Part shown: piece after piece, positions 27,464 to 35,297 of the stretch
Layout of the letters: the number at the start of each line of letters is the position of its first letter
How positions within the stretch are numbered: the first letter of the stretch is position 1
Assembly: GCA_964620605.1 (NCBI GenBank)
Contig: CAZUHQ010000007.1
Span: 11,482-75,481 of the forward strand
Origin: Thalassotalea_E sp964620605
Lineage (GTDB): Bacteria > Pseudomonadota > Gammaproteobacteria > Enterobacterales > Alteromonadaceae
Length of the DNA: 64,000 bases
Reading direction: 5' to 3'
The notes under the pieces: model-generated
The model's input: the letters and a program-made list of their open reading frames with translations, nothing else
The model's database searches: none
What the model was told of the DNA's origin: nothing
Translations under genes and position numbers: made by a program

Positions 27464-27910
27464 TTAATCAAACCAAATGCCGTATTTATCTCCTTGGAAA
27501 ATCAATAATTCAAACAAATAGGCATTGGCCAGCAGCAGTAACCCGCCAACTAATGCCGCTTCGTTGACTACTCCTACAGAGCACGCCAAAAAGCCTCCTA
27601 AATGAGACAGGTATTTAACCCTGTTTGCGGCAGGTTTATTCGGACGGGCACTTAAAAAGTTGAGCGTGAACCAGCATTTTAAAAACAGTGGTAAGTTCTG
27701 CCAGTCACTGGATTTTTTATCTATCATAAAGTGCTCCTTAGTCAGTTGTGTTATTTCAACATCTAATGCTGCGGCAATGCATTTGAGTGATTCGTTACTC
27801 GGTGATTTGCCGCTTTCAATACGTTGTATGGTTCTAACATTTAAGCCGGACATTTGGGCTAACTGTTCCTGGGAAAGCCGACGGCTTAACCTTAACTGCT
27901 TAACTATCAT
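27464..27910 (-). CDS. XRE-family HTH protein with C-terminal membrane helices
   Basis: This 148-residue protein has a helix-turn-helix domain of the Cro/C1 type at residues 1-57 (LSQEQLAQMSGLNVRTIQRIESGKSPS). A linker and a hydrophobic C-terminal part follow (about 103-140, SHLGGFLACSVGVVNEAALVGGLLLLANAYL), which could form two membrane helices. Small XRE-plus-2TM proteins are common in marine gammaproteobacteria, but their targets are mostly unknown. The stop touches the HDOD remnant, so this protein may have gained its present end from the same rearrangement. Confidence 0.72.
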   Translation of the reverse strand: MIVKQLRLSRRLSQEQLAQMSGLNVRTIQRIESGKSPSNESLKCIAAALDVEITQLTKEHFMIDKKSSDWQNLPLFLKCWFTLNFLSARPNKPAANRVKYLSHLGGFLACSVGVVNEAALVGGLLLLANAYLFELLIFQGDKYGIWFD

Positions 27911-28560
27911 TAATACCTCGCATTACTACCTCTGTTGCTATCGCTAGTGAGTGGGTCAATAAGTAACATGTTGATAGTAAAAAATCCCCGACATTTACCC
28001 GACATTATTATAATTATTTGAAAAATAAAGGTTTTACTTTTTGTCTTGTGATTGTCAGAGTACAGGTTATTTAACAGACATTAATTTGTTAGTAATAACC
28101 ATAAAAATTATTTGGCGAAAATTTTGCTTTAAGGGTCGCTACCTCTTGCTACTTCAGCCTTATGTTTTTTTGTTATTTGCATCTTTAATATTTCTTTAAA
28201 AAAATTTTAATAATTGACTGGTATTAGCAAATAATTCTGGTAATCTCTTACACCCTTGGACGAGATATTCGCATAAATTTTGTCCAGCACTTTTTATAGT
28301 GAAATTACTTATTCACATTAAAAAAATTAAAATAATAATAGTGTTAAAAGGATTTTATTCTTACCTTTTTTCTTAAATAACAGCCGTTTAGTTATTTTAT
28401 TAACCATAAAGAACCTGCATCTTTGTGGCCTCTTCTATTGCTTGTCAACAAAGTTATCCACAGATAAGGTTTTCATTTATTAATAAAAATGCTTTTCCTT
28501 ATAGAGTCAGTGACTTGAATATGTCATGCTAGCGCAAATTTTTAGTTAAAGGGTTATTTG
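27911..28560. other. 650-bp AT-rich gap upstream of polA
   Basis: It contains the divergent promoters of the XRE gene and polA, a single consensus DnaA box at 28454-28462, and a possible promoter-hairpin unit near 28214-28300. In that unit TTGACT is followed by GGTAAT-like -10 DNA, then a TGGAC/GTCCA hairpin and CACTTTTT. No ORF with a ribosome site was seen. The leader of polA may therefore be long or controlled. Confidence 0.5.
28454..28462 (+). promoter_or_regulatory. Consensus DnaA box upstream of polA
   Basis: TTATCCACA is the perfect 9-mer bound tightly by DnaA. It lies about 100 bp before the polA start. Only one such box was noticed here, so a regulatory or titration role is more likely than an origin. 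Confidence 0.6.
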
Positions 28561-31311
28561 ATGTCGAATACGCCATTATCGCCATTAATTTTAGTTGATG
28601 GTTCGTCTTATTTATTCCGTGCTTATCACGTGCCTTATTTACAAGCCTTATCAACAGCGGATGGTCAACCGACCGGTGCGATTACTGGTGTGCTTAACAT
28701 GATCCGCAGCCTGAAAAAAGATTATCCGAACGGTAATGTCGTGGTGGTATTTGATGCCAAGGGAAAAACCTTTCGCAACGAGATGTACGCTGAATACAAG
28801 GCGAATCGCCCGCCGATGCCGGATGATTTACGCAGTCAAATTGCACCACTTCATGAAATTATTGCCGCCATGGGTTTGCCATTACTGGTGATCGAAGGGG
28901 TCGAGGCGGATGATGTTATTGGCACGCTGGCACATCAGGCGACTCAGGCGGGAATTGAAACCGTGATATCCACTGGCGATAAGGATATGGCGCAGCTGGT
29001 AAATGAGCACGTACGGTTAATAAATACCATGACTAATGTTGAAATGGATGTTGCAGGTGTGATTGAAAAGTTCGGCATTCGTCCAGATCAGATCATCGAC
29101 TATTTGGCGCTAATGGGAGATAAAGTCGACAATATTCCCGGAGTGGAAAAATGCGGTCCTAAAACCGCAGTAAAATGGTTGCTTGAGCATGAAACGCTTG
29201 AAAATGTCATTGCCAATGCCGATAAAGTGAAAGGTAAAATTGGTGAGAATCTGCGTAATGCGCTGGAGCAATTGCCGCTTTCATATCAACTGGCGACTAT
29301 TAAGTTGGATGTTGAACTGGAACAATCGGTAGAACAGTTACATCCAATCGCCCCAGACACTGATAAGTTAACAGAGCTTTATAAAAAGTTTGAATTGCGA
29401 CGTTTACTGGCAGACTTACAATCTGGCAGCCAGACTGCGAGTACAGAAACTGCCAATGACAATGAAGGCGATAAAGCTGAAACGGTTAACGCGCCGGAAA
29501 GTATTGATTACCAAATACTCTTTACTGAAGCAGAGTTTAATTCCTGGCTGGAAAAATTGAGTAAAGCCGAGGCGTTTGCTTTTGATACTGAAACTACCAG
29601 CCTGGATTATATGAAAGCTGAATTGGTGGGCTTGTCTTTTGCTGTCGAGCCAGGCAAAGCGGCTTATGTACCGTTGACGCATGACTATCCGGATGCCCCC
29701 GAGCAATTAGCATTAGATTGGGTGTTAGCGCAATTAAAGCCGCTGTTGGAAAGTACCGAGGTTGTGAAAATCGGGCAGAACTTAAAATATGACACTAATG
29801 TGCTTAGTCATTACGGTATCCAGATGCAAGGCATAGCGTTTGATACCATGCTGGAATCTTATTGCCTGAACAGTGTTGCCACTCGTCATAATATGGATGC
29901 GCTGGCAGAAAAATATCTGGATTATAAAACGGTACATTTTGAAGATATAGCCGGTAAGGGTGCTAAACAGCTGACCTTTAATCAGATTAATATTGAAAAA
30001 GCCGGCCATTATGCCGCAGAAGATGCCGATATTACCTTACGTCTTCATCAGGCTCTGTATCCAAAATTAGTCAAACTTAGCGACCAGCTTGCGGTTTATC
30101 AGCAAATTGAAATGCCATTATTGCCTGTGCTTGCTCGAATGGAGCAAAATGGCGTGTTAATTGATTCAGATTTATTAGCTGAGCAAAGTCAAACGATAGG
30201 GGCTAGATTACAAGAACTGGAAGTTGAAGCGCATAATATTGCCGGGCAGAGTTTTAATTTAGGCTCTCCGAAACAGCTACAAAAGATCTTGTTTGAAGAT
30301 TTGAAAATTCCAGTGATCAAGAAAACGCCGAAAGGTGCGCCGTCTACTGCAGAGGAAGTGTTACAGGAGCTGGCTTTAGACTATCCGTTGCCGAAAGTGA
30401 TTTTGGAAAACCGCGGTTTAAGCAAATTAAAATCTACTTATACTGACAAGTTACCATTAATGGTGTCGGATAAAACAGGGCGGGTACATACTTCCTATCA
30501 TCAGGCGGTGGCAGCCACCGGGCGATTATCATCGACCGATCCTAACTTGCAGAATATTCCGATTCGTAGTGAAGAAGGACGTAAAATTCGCCATGCCTTT
30601 ATCGCGCCGGAAAATCATAAAATTGTCGCCATTGATTATTCACAAATCGAACTACGCATTATGGCGCATTTATCGGATGATCCCGGTTTATTAGCGGCAT
30701 TTTCTCAGGGCAAAGACGTCCATCAGGCCACTGCTGCCGAGATCTTTGGCGTCGAGCTTGAGCAAGTCACCAGTGATCAACGCCGCAGTGCAAAAGCAAT
30801 TAACTTTGGTTTGATTTACGGCATGTCGGCATTTGGTCTGGCGAAACAGCTTGGCATTGCTCGTAACCAGGCGCAGCAATATATGGATAAGTACTTTGAG
30901 CGTTATCCGAGTATTCATGGTTACATGGAAGACACTCGTCAAAAGGCGACCGAACAAGGTTATGTAGAAACCCTATTTGGTCGTCGATTATATTTGCCGG
31001 AAATTAAATCAAAAAATGCGATGCGCCGCAAAGGTGCGGAGCGCGCGGCGATCAATGCGCCAATGCAAGGCACAGCTGCCGATATTATTAAAAAGGCGAT
31101 GCTGGCCGTTGATAGCTGGATTCGTGAGCAAAATGACCCACGGATTAAAATGATCATGCAGGTACACGATGAACTTATTTTCGAAATTCATCAAGATATT
31201 GTCGAGCAGGTGACAGAAAAGTTGGTGGAGATCATGAATAATGCGGTGGAATTGAATGTGCCGTTAATTGCCGAAGCCGGTATTGGTGATAACTGGGAAC
31301 AGGCACATTAG
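28561..31311 (+). CDS. polA: DNA polymerase I
   Basis: This 916-residue enzyme is for Okazaki fragment maturation and repair synthesis. It has an N-terminal 5'-3' exonuclease (LVDGSSYLFRAYH, VVVFDAKGKTFRNEMYAEYK), a 3'-5' exonuclease with intact acidic residues (AFDTETTSLDYM, NLKYDTNVL, YAAEDADITLRLH) and the polymerase domain (ATGRLSSTDPNLQNIPIR, AIDYSQIELRIMAHLS, MQVHDELIFEI). It therefore retains proofreading, as in E. coli. ATG 28561 is taken as start with AAAGGG upstream. The TTG three bases earlier is less likely. Confidence 0.97.
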   Translation: MSNTPLSPLILVDGSSYLFRAYHVPYLQALSTADGQPTGAITGVLNMIRSLKKDYPNGNVVVVFDAKGKTFRNEMYAEYKANRPPMPDDLRSQIAPLHEIIAAMGLPLLVIEGVEADDVIGTLAHQATQAGIETVISTGDKDMAQLVNEHVRLINTMTNVEMDVAGVIEKFGIRPDQIIDYLALMGDKVDNIPGVEKCGPKTAVKWLLEHETLENVIANADKVKGKIGENLRNALEQLPLSYQLATIKLDVELEQSVEQLHPIAPDTDKLTELYKKFELRRLLADLQSGSQTASTETANDNEGDKAETVNAPESIDYQILFTEAEFNSWLEKLSKAEAFAFDTETTSLDYMKAELVGLSFAVEPGKAAYVPLTHDYPDAPEQLALDWVLAQLKPLLESTEVVKIGQNLKYDTNVLSHYGIQMQGIAFDTMLESYCLNSVATRHNMDALAEKYLDYKTVHFEDIAGKGAKQLTFNQINIEKAGHYAAEDADITLRLHQALYPKLVKLSDQLAVYQQIEMPLLPVLARMEQNGVLIDSDLLAEQSQTIGARLQELEVEAHNIAGQSFNLGSPKQLQKILFEDLKIPVIKKTPKGAPSTAEEVLQELALDYPLPKVILENRGLSKLKSTYTDKLPLMVSDKTGRVHTSYHQAVAATGRLSSTDPNLQNIPIRSEEGRKIRHAFIAPENHKIVAIDYSQIELRIMAHLSDDPGLLAAFSQGKDVHQATAAEIFGVELEQVTSDQRRSAKAINFGLIYGMSAFGLAKQLGIARNQAQQYMDKYFERYPSIHGYMEDTRQKATEQGYVETLFGRRLYLPEIKSKNAMRRKGAERAAINAPMQGTAADIIKKAMLAVDSWIREQNDPRIKMIMQVHDELIFEIHQDIVEQVTEKLVEIMNNAVELNVPLIAEAGIGDNWEQAH

Positions 31312-31375
31312 AGGATATGATAACCCTGTAGCTTGTTTCGAGCGATGTGAGCCTTAACGGAAAGTAGTTTTACAA

Positions 31376-31402
31376 CATTTTTGTAATTTTATTACAAAAA
31401 TG
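31376..31402. promoter_or_regulatory. Perfect 27-bp palindrome before the candidate small RNA
   Basis: CATTTTTGTAAT and ATTACAAAAATG are perfect 12-bp inverted repeats around TTT. It could end polA transcription, but there is no T-run after it. It ends one base before the -35 region of the next promoter, so an operator role is also possible. Confidence 0.6.
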
Positions 31403-31403
31403 C

Positions 31404-31433
31404 TTTACAGTGAATGAGCATTTACTCTATAAT
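31404..31433 (+). promoter_or_regulatory. Sigma-70 promoter of the candidate small RNA
   Basis: TTTACA (31404-31409) and a perfect TATAAT (31428-31433) are separated by 18 bp. No start codon with a ribosome site follows before the terminator at 31500. Confidence 0.7.
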
Positions 31434-31440
31434 GCAATCC

Positions 31441-31530
31441 GTTCCTAAGCGAACGCTTGTTGTAATAATTTGTATATTCTAGCTTTCCTCATAGCTATAA
31501 GCCGAAAATCATGATTTTCGGCTTTTTTTT
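31441..31530 (+). ncRNA. Candidate 90-nt small RNA downstream of polA
   Basis: A near-consensus promoter is followed about 67 bp after its -10 by a textbook terminator: a 22-bp perfect palindrome (GCCGAAAATCA/TGATTTTCGGC, 31501-31522) and eight T. Between them lie a small 5' hairpin (GTTC/GAAC), an AU-rich single-stranded stretch and a TAGCT/AGCTA stem. No ORF fits. The location directly behind polA on the same strand is that of Spot 42 in enterics and vibrios, but I cannot see the conserved Spot 42 5' sequence. I therefore name it only a candidate RNA. Confidence 0.6.
31500..31530 (+). terminator. Strong intrinsic terminator of the candidate small RNA
   Basis: An 11-bp perfect arm pair is followed by eight T. 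It could also serve as a second terminator for polA. Confidence 0.9.
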
Positions 31531-31611
31531 CATCTAGTGCTTTTCCATCATAAATTGGTAATGTAGTTATATTTCTAGATTATCAGGGCTAATAACCGCG
31601 AGTAGCGGGAG

Positions 31612-31806
31612 CTATGCGGATTCGTCGTCACTGGGGTCGACTATTGGAGTGATAGATCGGGGCTTGCTTCTGCCGGTTTTACGTAAGGCATCGCGCAGTA
31701 CATATTCGATTTGTGCATTGAGACTGCGTAGTTCGTCGTCAGCCCATTGCTGCATCGCTTTGAGTATTTCTTCATTAATTCTTAACGGGTAGGCTTTTTT
31801 CGCCAC
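31612..31806 (-). CDS. Arc-type ribbon-helix-helix DNA-binding protein
   Basis: This 64-residue protein starts at GTG 31806, with a GAGG ribosome site five bases upstream. The longer TTG reading from 31830 would run through that site. Residues 3-45 (AYPLRINEEILKAMQQWADDELRSLNAQIEYVL) fit the beta-strand, helix, helix pattern of Arc/MetJ proteins. A basic, proline-containing tail follows. It is 62 bp downstream of the SPFH gene on the same strand. RHH proteins bind short tandem palindromes as dimers of dimers, and a fitting site lies upstream of the SPFH gene. Confidence 0.82.
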   Translation of the reverse strand: MAKKAYPLRINEEILKAMQQWADDELRSLNAQIEYVLRDALRKTGRSKPRSITPIVDPSDDESA

Positions 31807-31868
31807 AGCAACCTCTAATCGATTTATCAACAGTAAAGGAGGTCAAGCCTCCTTTATCTTTGGCTATT

Positions 31869-32735
31869 TTAATACAGACTTCCGGTATTGACGACAGGTT
31901 GCGCCGCTTCGTCGCTACATAATACCACCAGTAAATTACTGACCATGGCGGCCTTACGCTCACTGTCGAGTTCAACAATTTCGCGTTCCGATAGATGATT
32001 AAGCGCCATTTCTACCATGCCAACCGCACCTTCTACTACTTTTTGTCGTGCGGCAATTATCGCCATCGCCTGCTGGCGGCGCAGCATGGCATTGGCAATT
32101 TCCGGAGCATAAGCAAGGTGGCTTATCCGCGCTTCGATCACATTAACACCGGCTTTTTGCAATCGTTCCTGTACTTCCTGTTTCAGCGCTTCAGAAATTT
32201 CAACCGGATTACTGCGCAGGGAAATATCGTCATCTTCATGATGATCATAAGCATAACTAGTAGCCAAGTTTCTTAATGCAGATTCACTTTGAATCGAGAC
32301 AAAATCTTCATAATCGTCGACATGGAAAACCGCTTCGGCAGTATCTATTACTTCCCAAACGATCACTGCGGCAATCTCAATTGGGTTACCATTTTTGTCA
32401 TTGACTTTTAGCTTACCGCTTTCAAAGTTTCTCACTCGCATTGAGACCCGAGATTTAGTGTAAAACGGGTTCGCCCAGCGCAAACCCGGGGCATGGACGG
32501 TACCTGCGTACTTGCCAAACAACTGTAATACCCGTGCTTCTTTTGGATTAACCATAAAGAAACCAAACCAGCAGATAAACACGGCGATTGCCAGTAAAAT
32601 ACCAATAATTGCCTGACCCGCAGAGGTATGTATGATGGCATTAATAACAATGGCGAAAGTTGTTAATTGAAATGCTAACACTACAAAAATAAACATGATG
32701 CCATTTGGCGCTTTTATTTCTTTTTCTGTAAACAT
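31869..32735 (-). CDS. SPFH/band-7 domain membrane protein
   Basis: This 288-residue protein has two N-terminal membrane helices (IMFIFVVLAFQLTTFAIVI and IIGILLAIAVFICWFGFFMV). A band-7/prohibitin domain follows (KEARVLQLFGKYAGTVHAPGLRW, ESALRNLATSYAYD, VIEARISHLAYAPEIANAML) and then a helical tail. The start is ATG 32735 because GGAG lies seven bases before it; TTG 32747 would include that GGAG. Proteins of this type organise membrane microdomains. Pairing with a small Arc-like gene is recurrent in Gammaproteobacteria, though its meaning is not established. Confidence 0.88.
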   Translation of the reverse strand: MFTEKEIKAPNGIMFIFVVLAFQLTTFAIVINAIIHTSAGQAIIGILLAIAVFICWFGFFMVNPKEARVLQLFGKYAGTVHAPGLRWANPFYTKSRVSMRVRNFESGKLKVNDKNGNPIEIAAVIVWEVIDTAEAVFHVDDYEDFVSIQSESALRNLATSYAYDHHEDDDISLRSNPVEISEALKQEVQERLQKAGVNVIEARISHLAYAPEIANAMLRRQQAMAIIAARQKVVEGAVGMVEMALNHLSEREIVELDSERKAAMVSNLLVVLCSDEAAQPVVNTGSLY

Positions 32736-32757
32736 AAGTTGCTCCAAACATATAGGT

Positions 32758-32776
32758 TGATATCATAATGATATCA
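32758..32776. promoter_or_regulatory. Tandem TGATATCA operator-like site
   Basis: Two copies of the self-complementary octamer TGATATCA are separated by three bases, which makes a 19-bp perfect palindrome with centres 11 bp apart. It lies 23 bp upstream of the SPFH start. The geometry, one helical turn between palindromic half-operators, is that of ribbon-helix-helix repressor sites. Autoregulation by the downstream RHH protein is inferred. Confidence 0.6.
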
Positions 32777-32810
32777 CTTTTTGTTTTTTGCAAGTTTTTT
32801 GTTCAATTTA

Positions 32811-33692
32811 TTAGTGGGCGCTACCCGTTAATTGTCGAACCTGATAGCCACGGTTAGCTAGCAGTTGTAATACGCTTTGTTCTCCCACCAGGTGGCCAGC
32901 ACCGACCAGAACAAATGCTATTTGTGAATCGTTAAACATGGCTTCAATCTTTGTTAGCCACTGGTTATTTCTGTCGGTCATCATAAGTTTAAATAGCTTG
33001 GCATCGCCTGATTTCATTGGTTCTATGATAAGTTTTTCCAGGATTTGACTATCACCGTTTTGCCAGGCGACAAGCATTTGGTTAAAGTTAGTTTGAAAGT
33101 CAGCCAAGTGACTTAGGCTGTCTTTAATAAAGCGATCCGGATTGTCTTGCCCCAATTGTGCTACCAGCTTAAGTTGAAATTCGGCCGATTCCAGATAGCT
33201 GATGGCTTTGCTATCGCTTTTTGCCATTTGTTCAAAATATAAATCGACCCCAGTACCGGCGAGCTTGGCCTTTTGCGCCGCTAATTTTGCCAATAGGGTG
33301 GCGACAAAGCCGGGCTTAAATTGCTGGACAGCGCTTAATTTAACGCCTGCGTCTTCCAGATAGGCAGTTAGTGTCTGGAGGGTTTGCTGAGTCAAGATAT
33401 CAGATAATTGCTGCCCTGGTGCTAAAGACACAGTTTGTTTCAGCAGTTGTTGAAATTTAATATCGCCGGCTTCGGGTACAGCTGTTTCCAATACTAATAG
33501 ATCACTGGCCTGATAGGCTGTGTCAAAGCCCTGAGGTAATGGATAGGCTGATGCTGGCAGAATGTGCAAGCTACCGCCGATATAGATATGCTGGTTGTTT
33601 TTAGTGATTCGCCATACCGAAGAATAAGACCAGCAGGGCAAGGTCACTAATATCAATAGTAGAGTGAATATTTTACGCACTGTGTCGCTCAT
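32811..33692 (-). CDS. TraB/GumN family protein
   Basis: This 293-residue exported protein has a signal sequence (residues 8-24). It carries the TraB/GumN landmarks: the early GGSLHILP motif, LVLETAV and the C-terminal GAGHLVGEQSVLQLLANRGYQV. The conserved His/Glu residues suggest a metalloprotease-like fold related to Tiki proteins, but an enzyme activity is not proven in bacteria. It is a single gene between the SPFH operon and the divergent M16 cluster. Confidence 0.88.
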   Translation of the reverse strand: MSDTVRKIFTLLLILVTLPCWSYSSVWRITKNNQHIYIGGSLHILPASAYPLPQGFDTAYQASDLLVLETAVPEAGDIKFQQLLKQTVSLAPGQQLSDILTQQTLQTLTAYLEDAGVKLSAVQQFKPGFVATLLAKLAAQKAKLAGTGVDLYFEQMAKSDSKAISYLESAEFQLKLVAQLGQDNPDRFIKDSLSHLADFQTNFNQMLVAWQNGDSQILEKLIIEPMKSGDAKLFKLMMTDRNNQWLTKIEAMFNDSQIAFVLVGAGHLVGEQSVLQLLANRGYQVRQLTGSAH

Positions 33693-33956
33693 TTTGATGC
33701 CTGTGGTTTAATGTTGATGCTTATTCTACTGAACAGCTTTGATAATAGCAGCACCAGTAGTACTTGTTGATAACGGGTGAATTTTAACCGGTTTTCCTTA
33801 ATAAGCCCGTGTTTCGATGTTATTTATCCTGTTTAGTTAATTACTAGTCTAATTTTTAAAGCGAGCCATCACTAACTATGTTAAGTTTCTGTTATTAAAT
33901 TGGTGGTTAATTTTAACTATCAGTTCATTCAATCGTTATTATGATGGAGCAAATCA

Positions 33957-35297
33957 ATGAAGTTGTTAGCAATACTAACTCTTCTGGCGGGGCTGCTAGG
34001 TAATTTTAGTGTATTCGCCAATACCAAAGTGGATGACATTACCGCTTTTACTCTGGAAAATGGCATGAAAGTCATGGTGTTAGAAGATCATTCTATCCCG
34101 AATGCCAATATGTATTTATTCTGGAAGGTCGGGTCTCGCAATGAGTATCCTGGCATTACCGGCCTGTCACATTTTTTCGAGCATATGATGTTTAACGGCG
34201 CGAAAAAGTATGGCCCTAAGATGTTTGACCGCACCATGGAAGCCGCCGGAGGTAGTAATAATGCCTACACCACGGAAAATTTAACCGTTTATACCGACTG
34301 GTTTCCGGCATCCGCGTTGGAAACCATGTTCGATCTGGAAGCTGACCGCATTGCCAACTTAGCGATAGATAAGCAAATGGTTGAAAGCGAGCGCGGCGTG
34401 GTGACATCCGAACGTAGCACCGGACTGGAAAACTCAAACTACCGGGCGATTTCGGAAGAAGTCAAAAATGCCGCGTTTCGTGCACACCCCTACAGTTGGT
34501 CGGTGATCGGTCATCAATCGGATATCGACAACTGGAGTCTTGAAGATCTTAAGCAATATCACAAAACCTATTATGCACCGAATAATGCCGTAGTAGTGAT
34601 TGCCGGCGATGTTACGGTTGAGCAAGTGAAGCAACTTGCCAAGCAATATTTTGAACCTATTCCAGCGCAAACGCCGCCACGTAAAGTGCATACGGTCGAG
34701 CCGGAGCAAAAAGGGGAGCGCCGGGTATATCTGCAAAAAGCCTCAGTGACAACGCCAAATATCTTAATGGCTTACCATGTGCCGAAAACCCAGAGCGATG
34801 AATATTATGCCTTGGATATTCTAAGTGACGTGCTATCAACCGGTGACAGTTCGCGCTTACAAATGAGTTTGGTTAATGAGCAGCAGCTTGCCAGTTCGGT
34901 ATTTACTTACCAGCCGGAATCGATTGACCCCAATTTATTTTATATTTATGCGGTAGCGGCGCAGGATGTCAGTGCCCAGCAGTTAGAACAAGGAATAATT
35001 AAGCAGGTCAATCAAATCATCAAAGATGGCATTAGCGAACAAGAGTTGCAAAAAGTAAAAAATACCAAGTTGGTACAGTTTTATCGTCAAATGGCGACCA
35101 TTAACGGTAAAGCTAACACTATTGGCAGTTATGAAATGTATTTTGGCGACTATAAGAAATTATTTACTGCGCCTGAGGCCTATAACCGGGTGACAGTGGC
35201 AGATGTGCAAACAGTTGCCAAAAAATATCTAAGAAAAGCCAATCGTACCGTCGGAGTCTTATCAGCACAGGAGGATAGCAATGCTGAAGATCTTTAA
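33957..35297 (+). CDS. M16 zinc peptidase, catalytic subunit
   Basis: This 446-residue exported protein has a signal peptide (to about residue 22). The inverted zinc motif H-x-x-E-H is seen in GLSHFFEHMMFNG, and the distal Glu in the MVESERGVV helix. It belongs to the M16B (processing-peptidase-like) group, which usually works as a heterodimer. The next gene, a family member without the zinc motif, overlaps it by 17 bp, so the pair probably forms the active enzyme in the periplasm. Confidence 0.92.
   Translation: MKLLAILTLLAGLLGNFSVFANTKVDDITAFTLENGMKVMVLEDHSIPNANMYLFWKVGSRNEYPGITGLSHFFEHMMFNGAKKYGPKMFDRTMEAAGGSNNAYTTENLTVYTDWFPASALETMFDLEADRIANLAIDKQMVESERGVVTSERSTGLENSNYRAISEEVKNAAFRAHPYSWSVIGHQSDIDNWSLEDLKQYHKTYYAPNNAVVVIAGDVTVEQVKQLAKQYFEPIPAQTPPRKVHTVEPEQKGERRVYLQKASVTTPNILMAYHVPKTQSDEYYALDILSDVLSTGDSSRLQMSLVNEQQLASSVFTYQPESIDPNLFYIYAVAAQDVSAQQLEQGIIKQVNQIIKDGISEQELQKVKNTKLVQFYRQMATINGKANTIGSYEMYFGDYKKLFTAPEAYNRVTVADVQTVAKKYLRKANRTVGVLSAQEDSNAEDL

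Noticed and set aside
28454..28462. A replication origin upstream of polA
   Set aside because: Only a single DnaA box, no dnaA, dnaN, gidA or cluster of boxes nearby.
31441..31530. Calling the RNA behind polA a true Spot 42 (spf)
   Set aside because: Only the position and general form agree. The conserved 5' sequence of Spot 42 is not visible, so I report a candidate RNA without that name.
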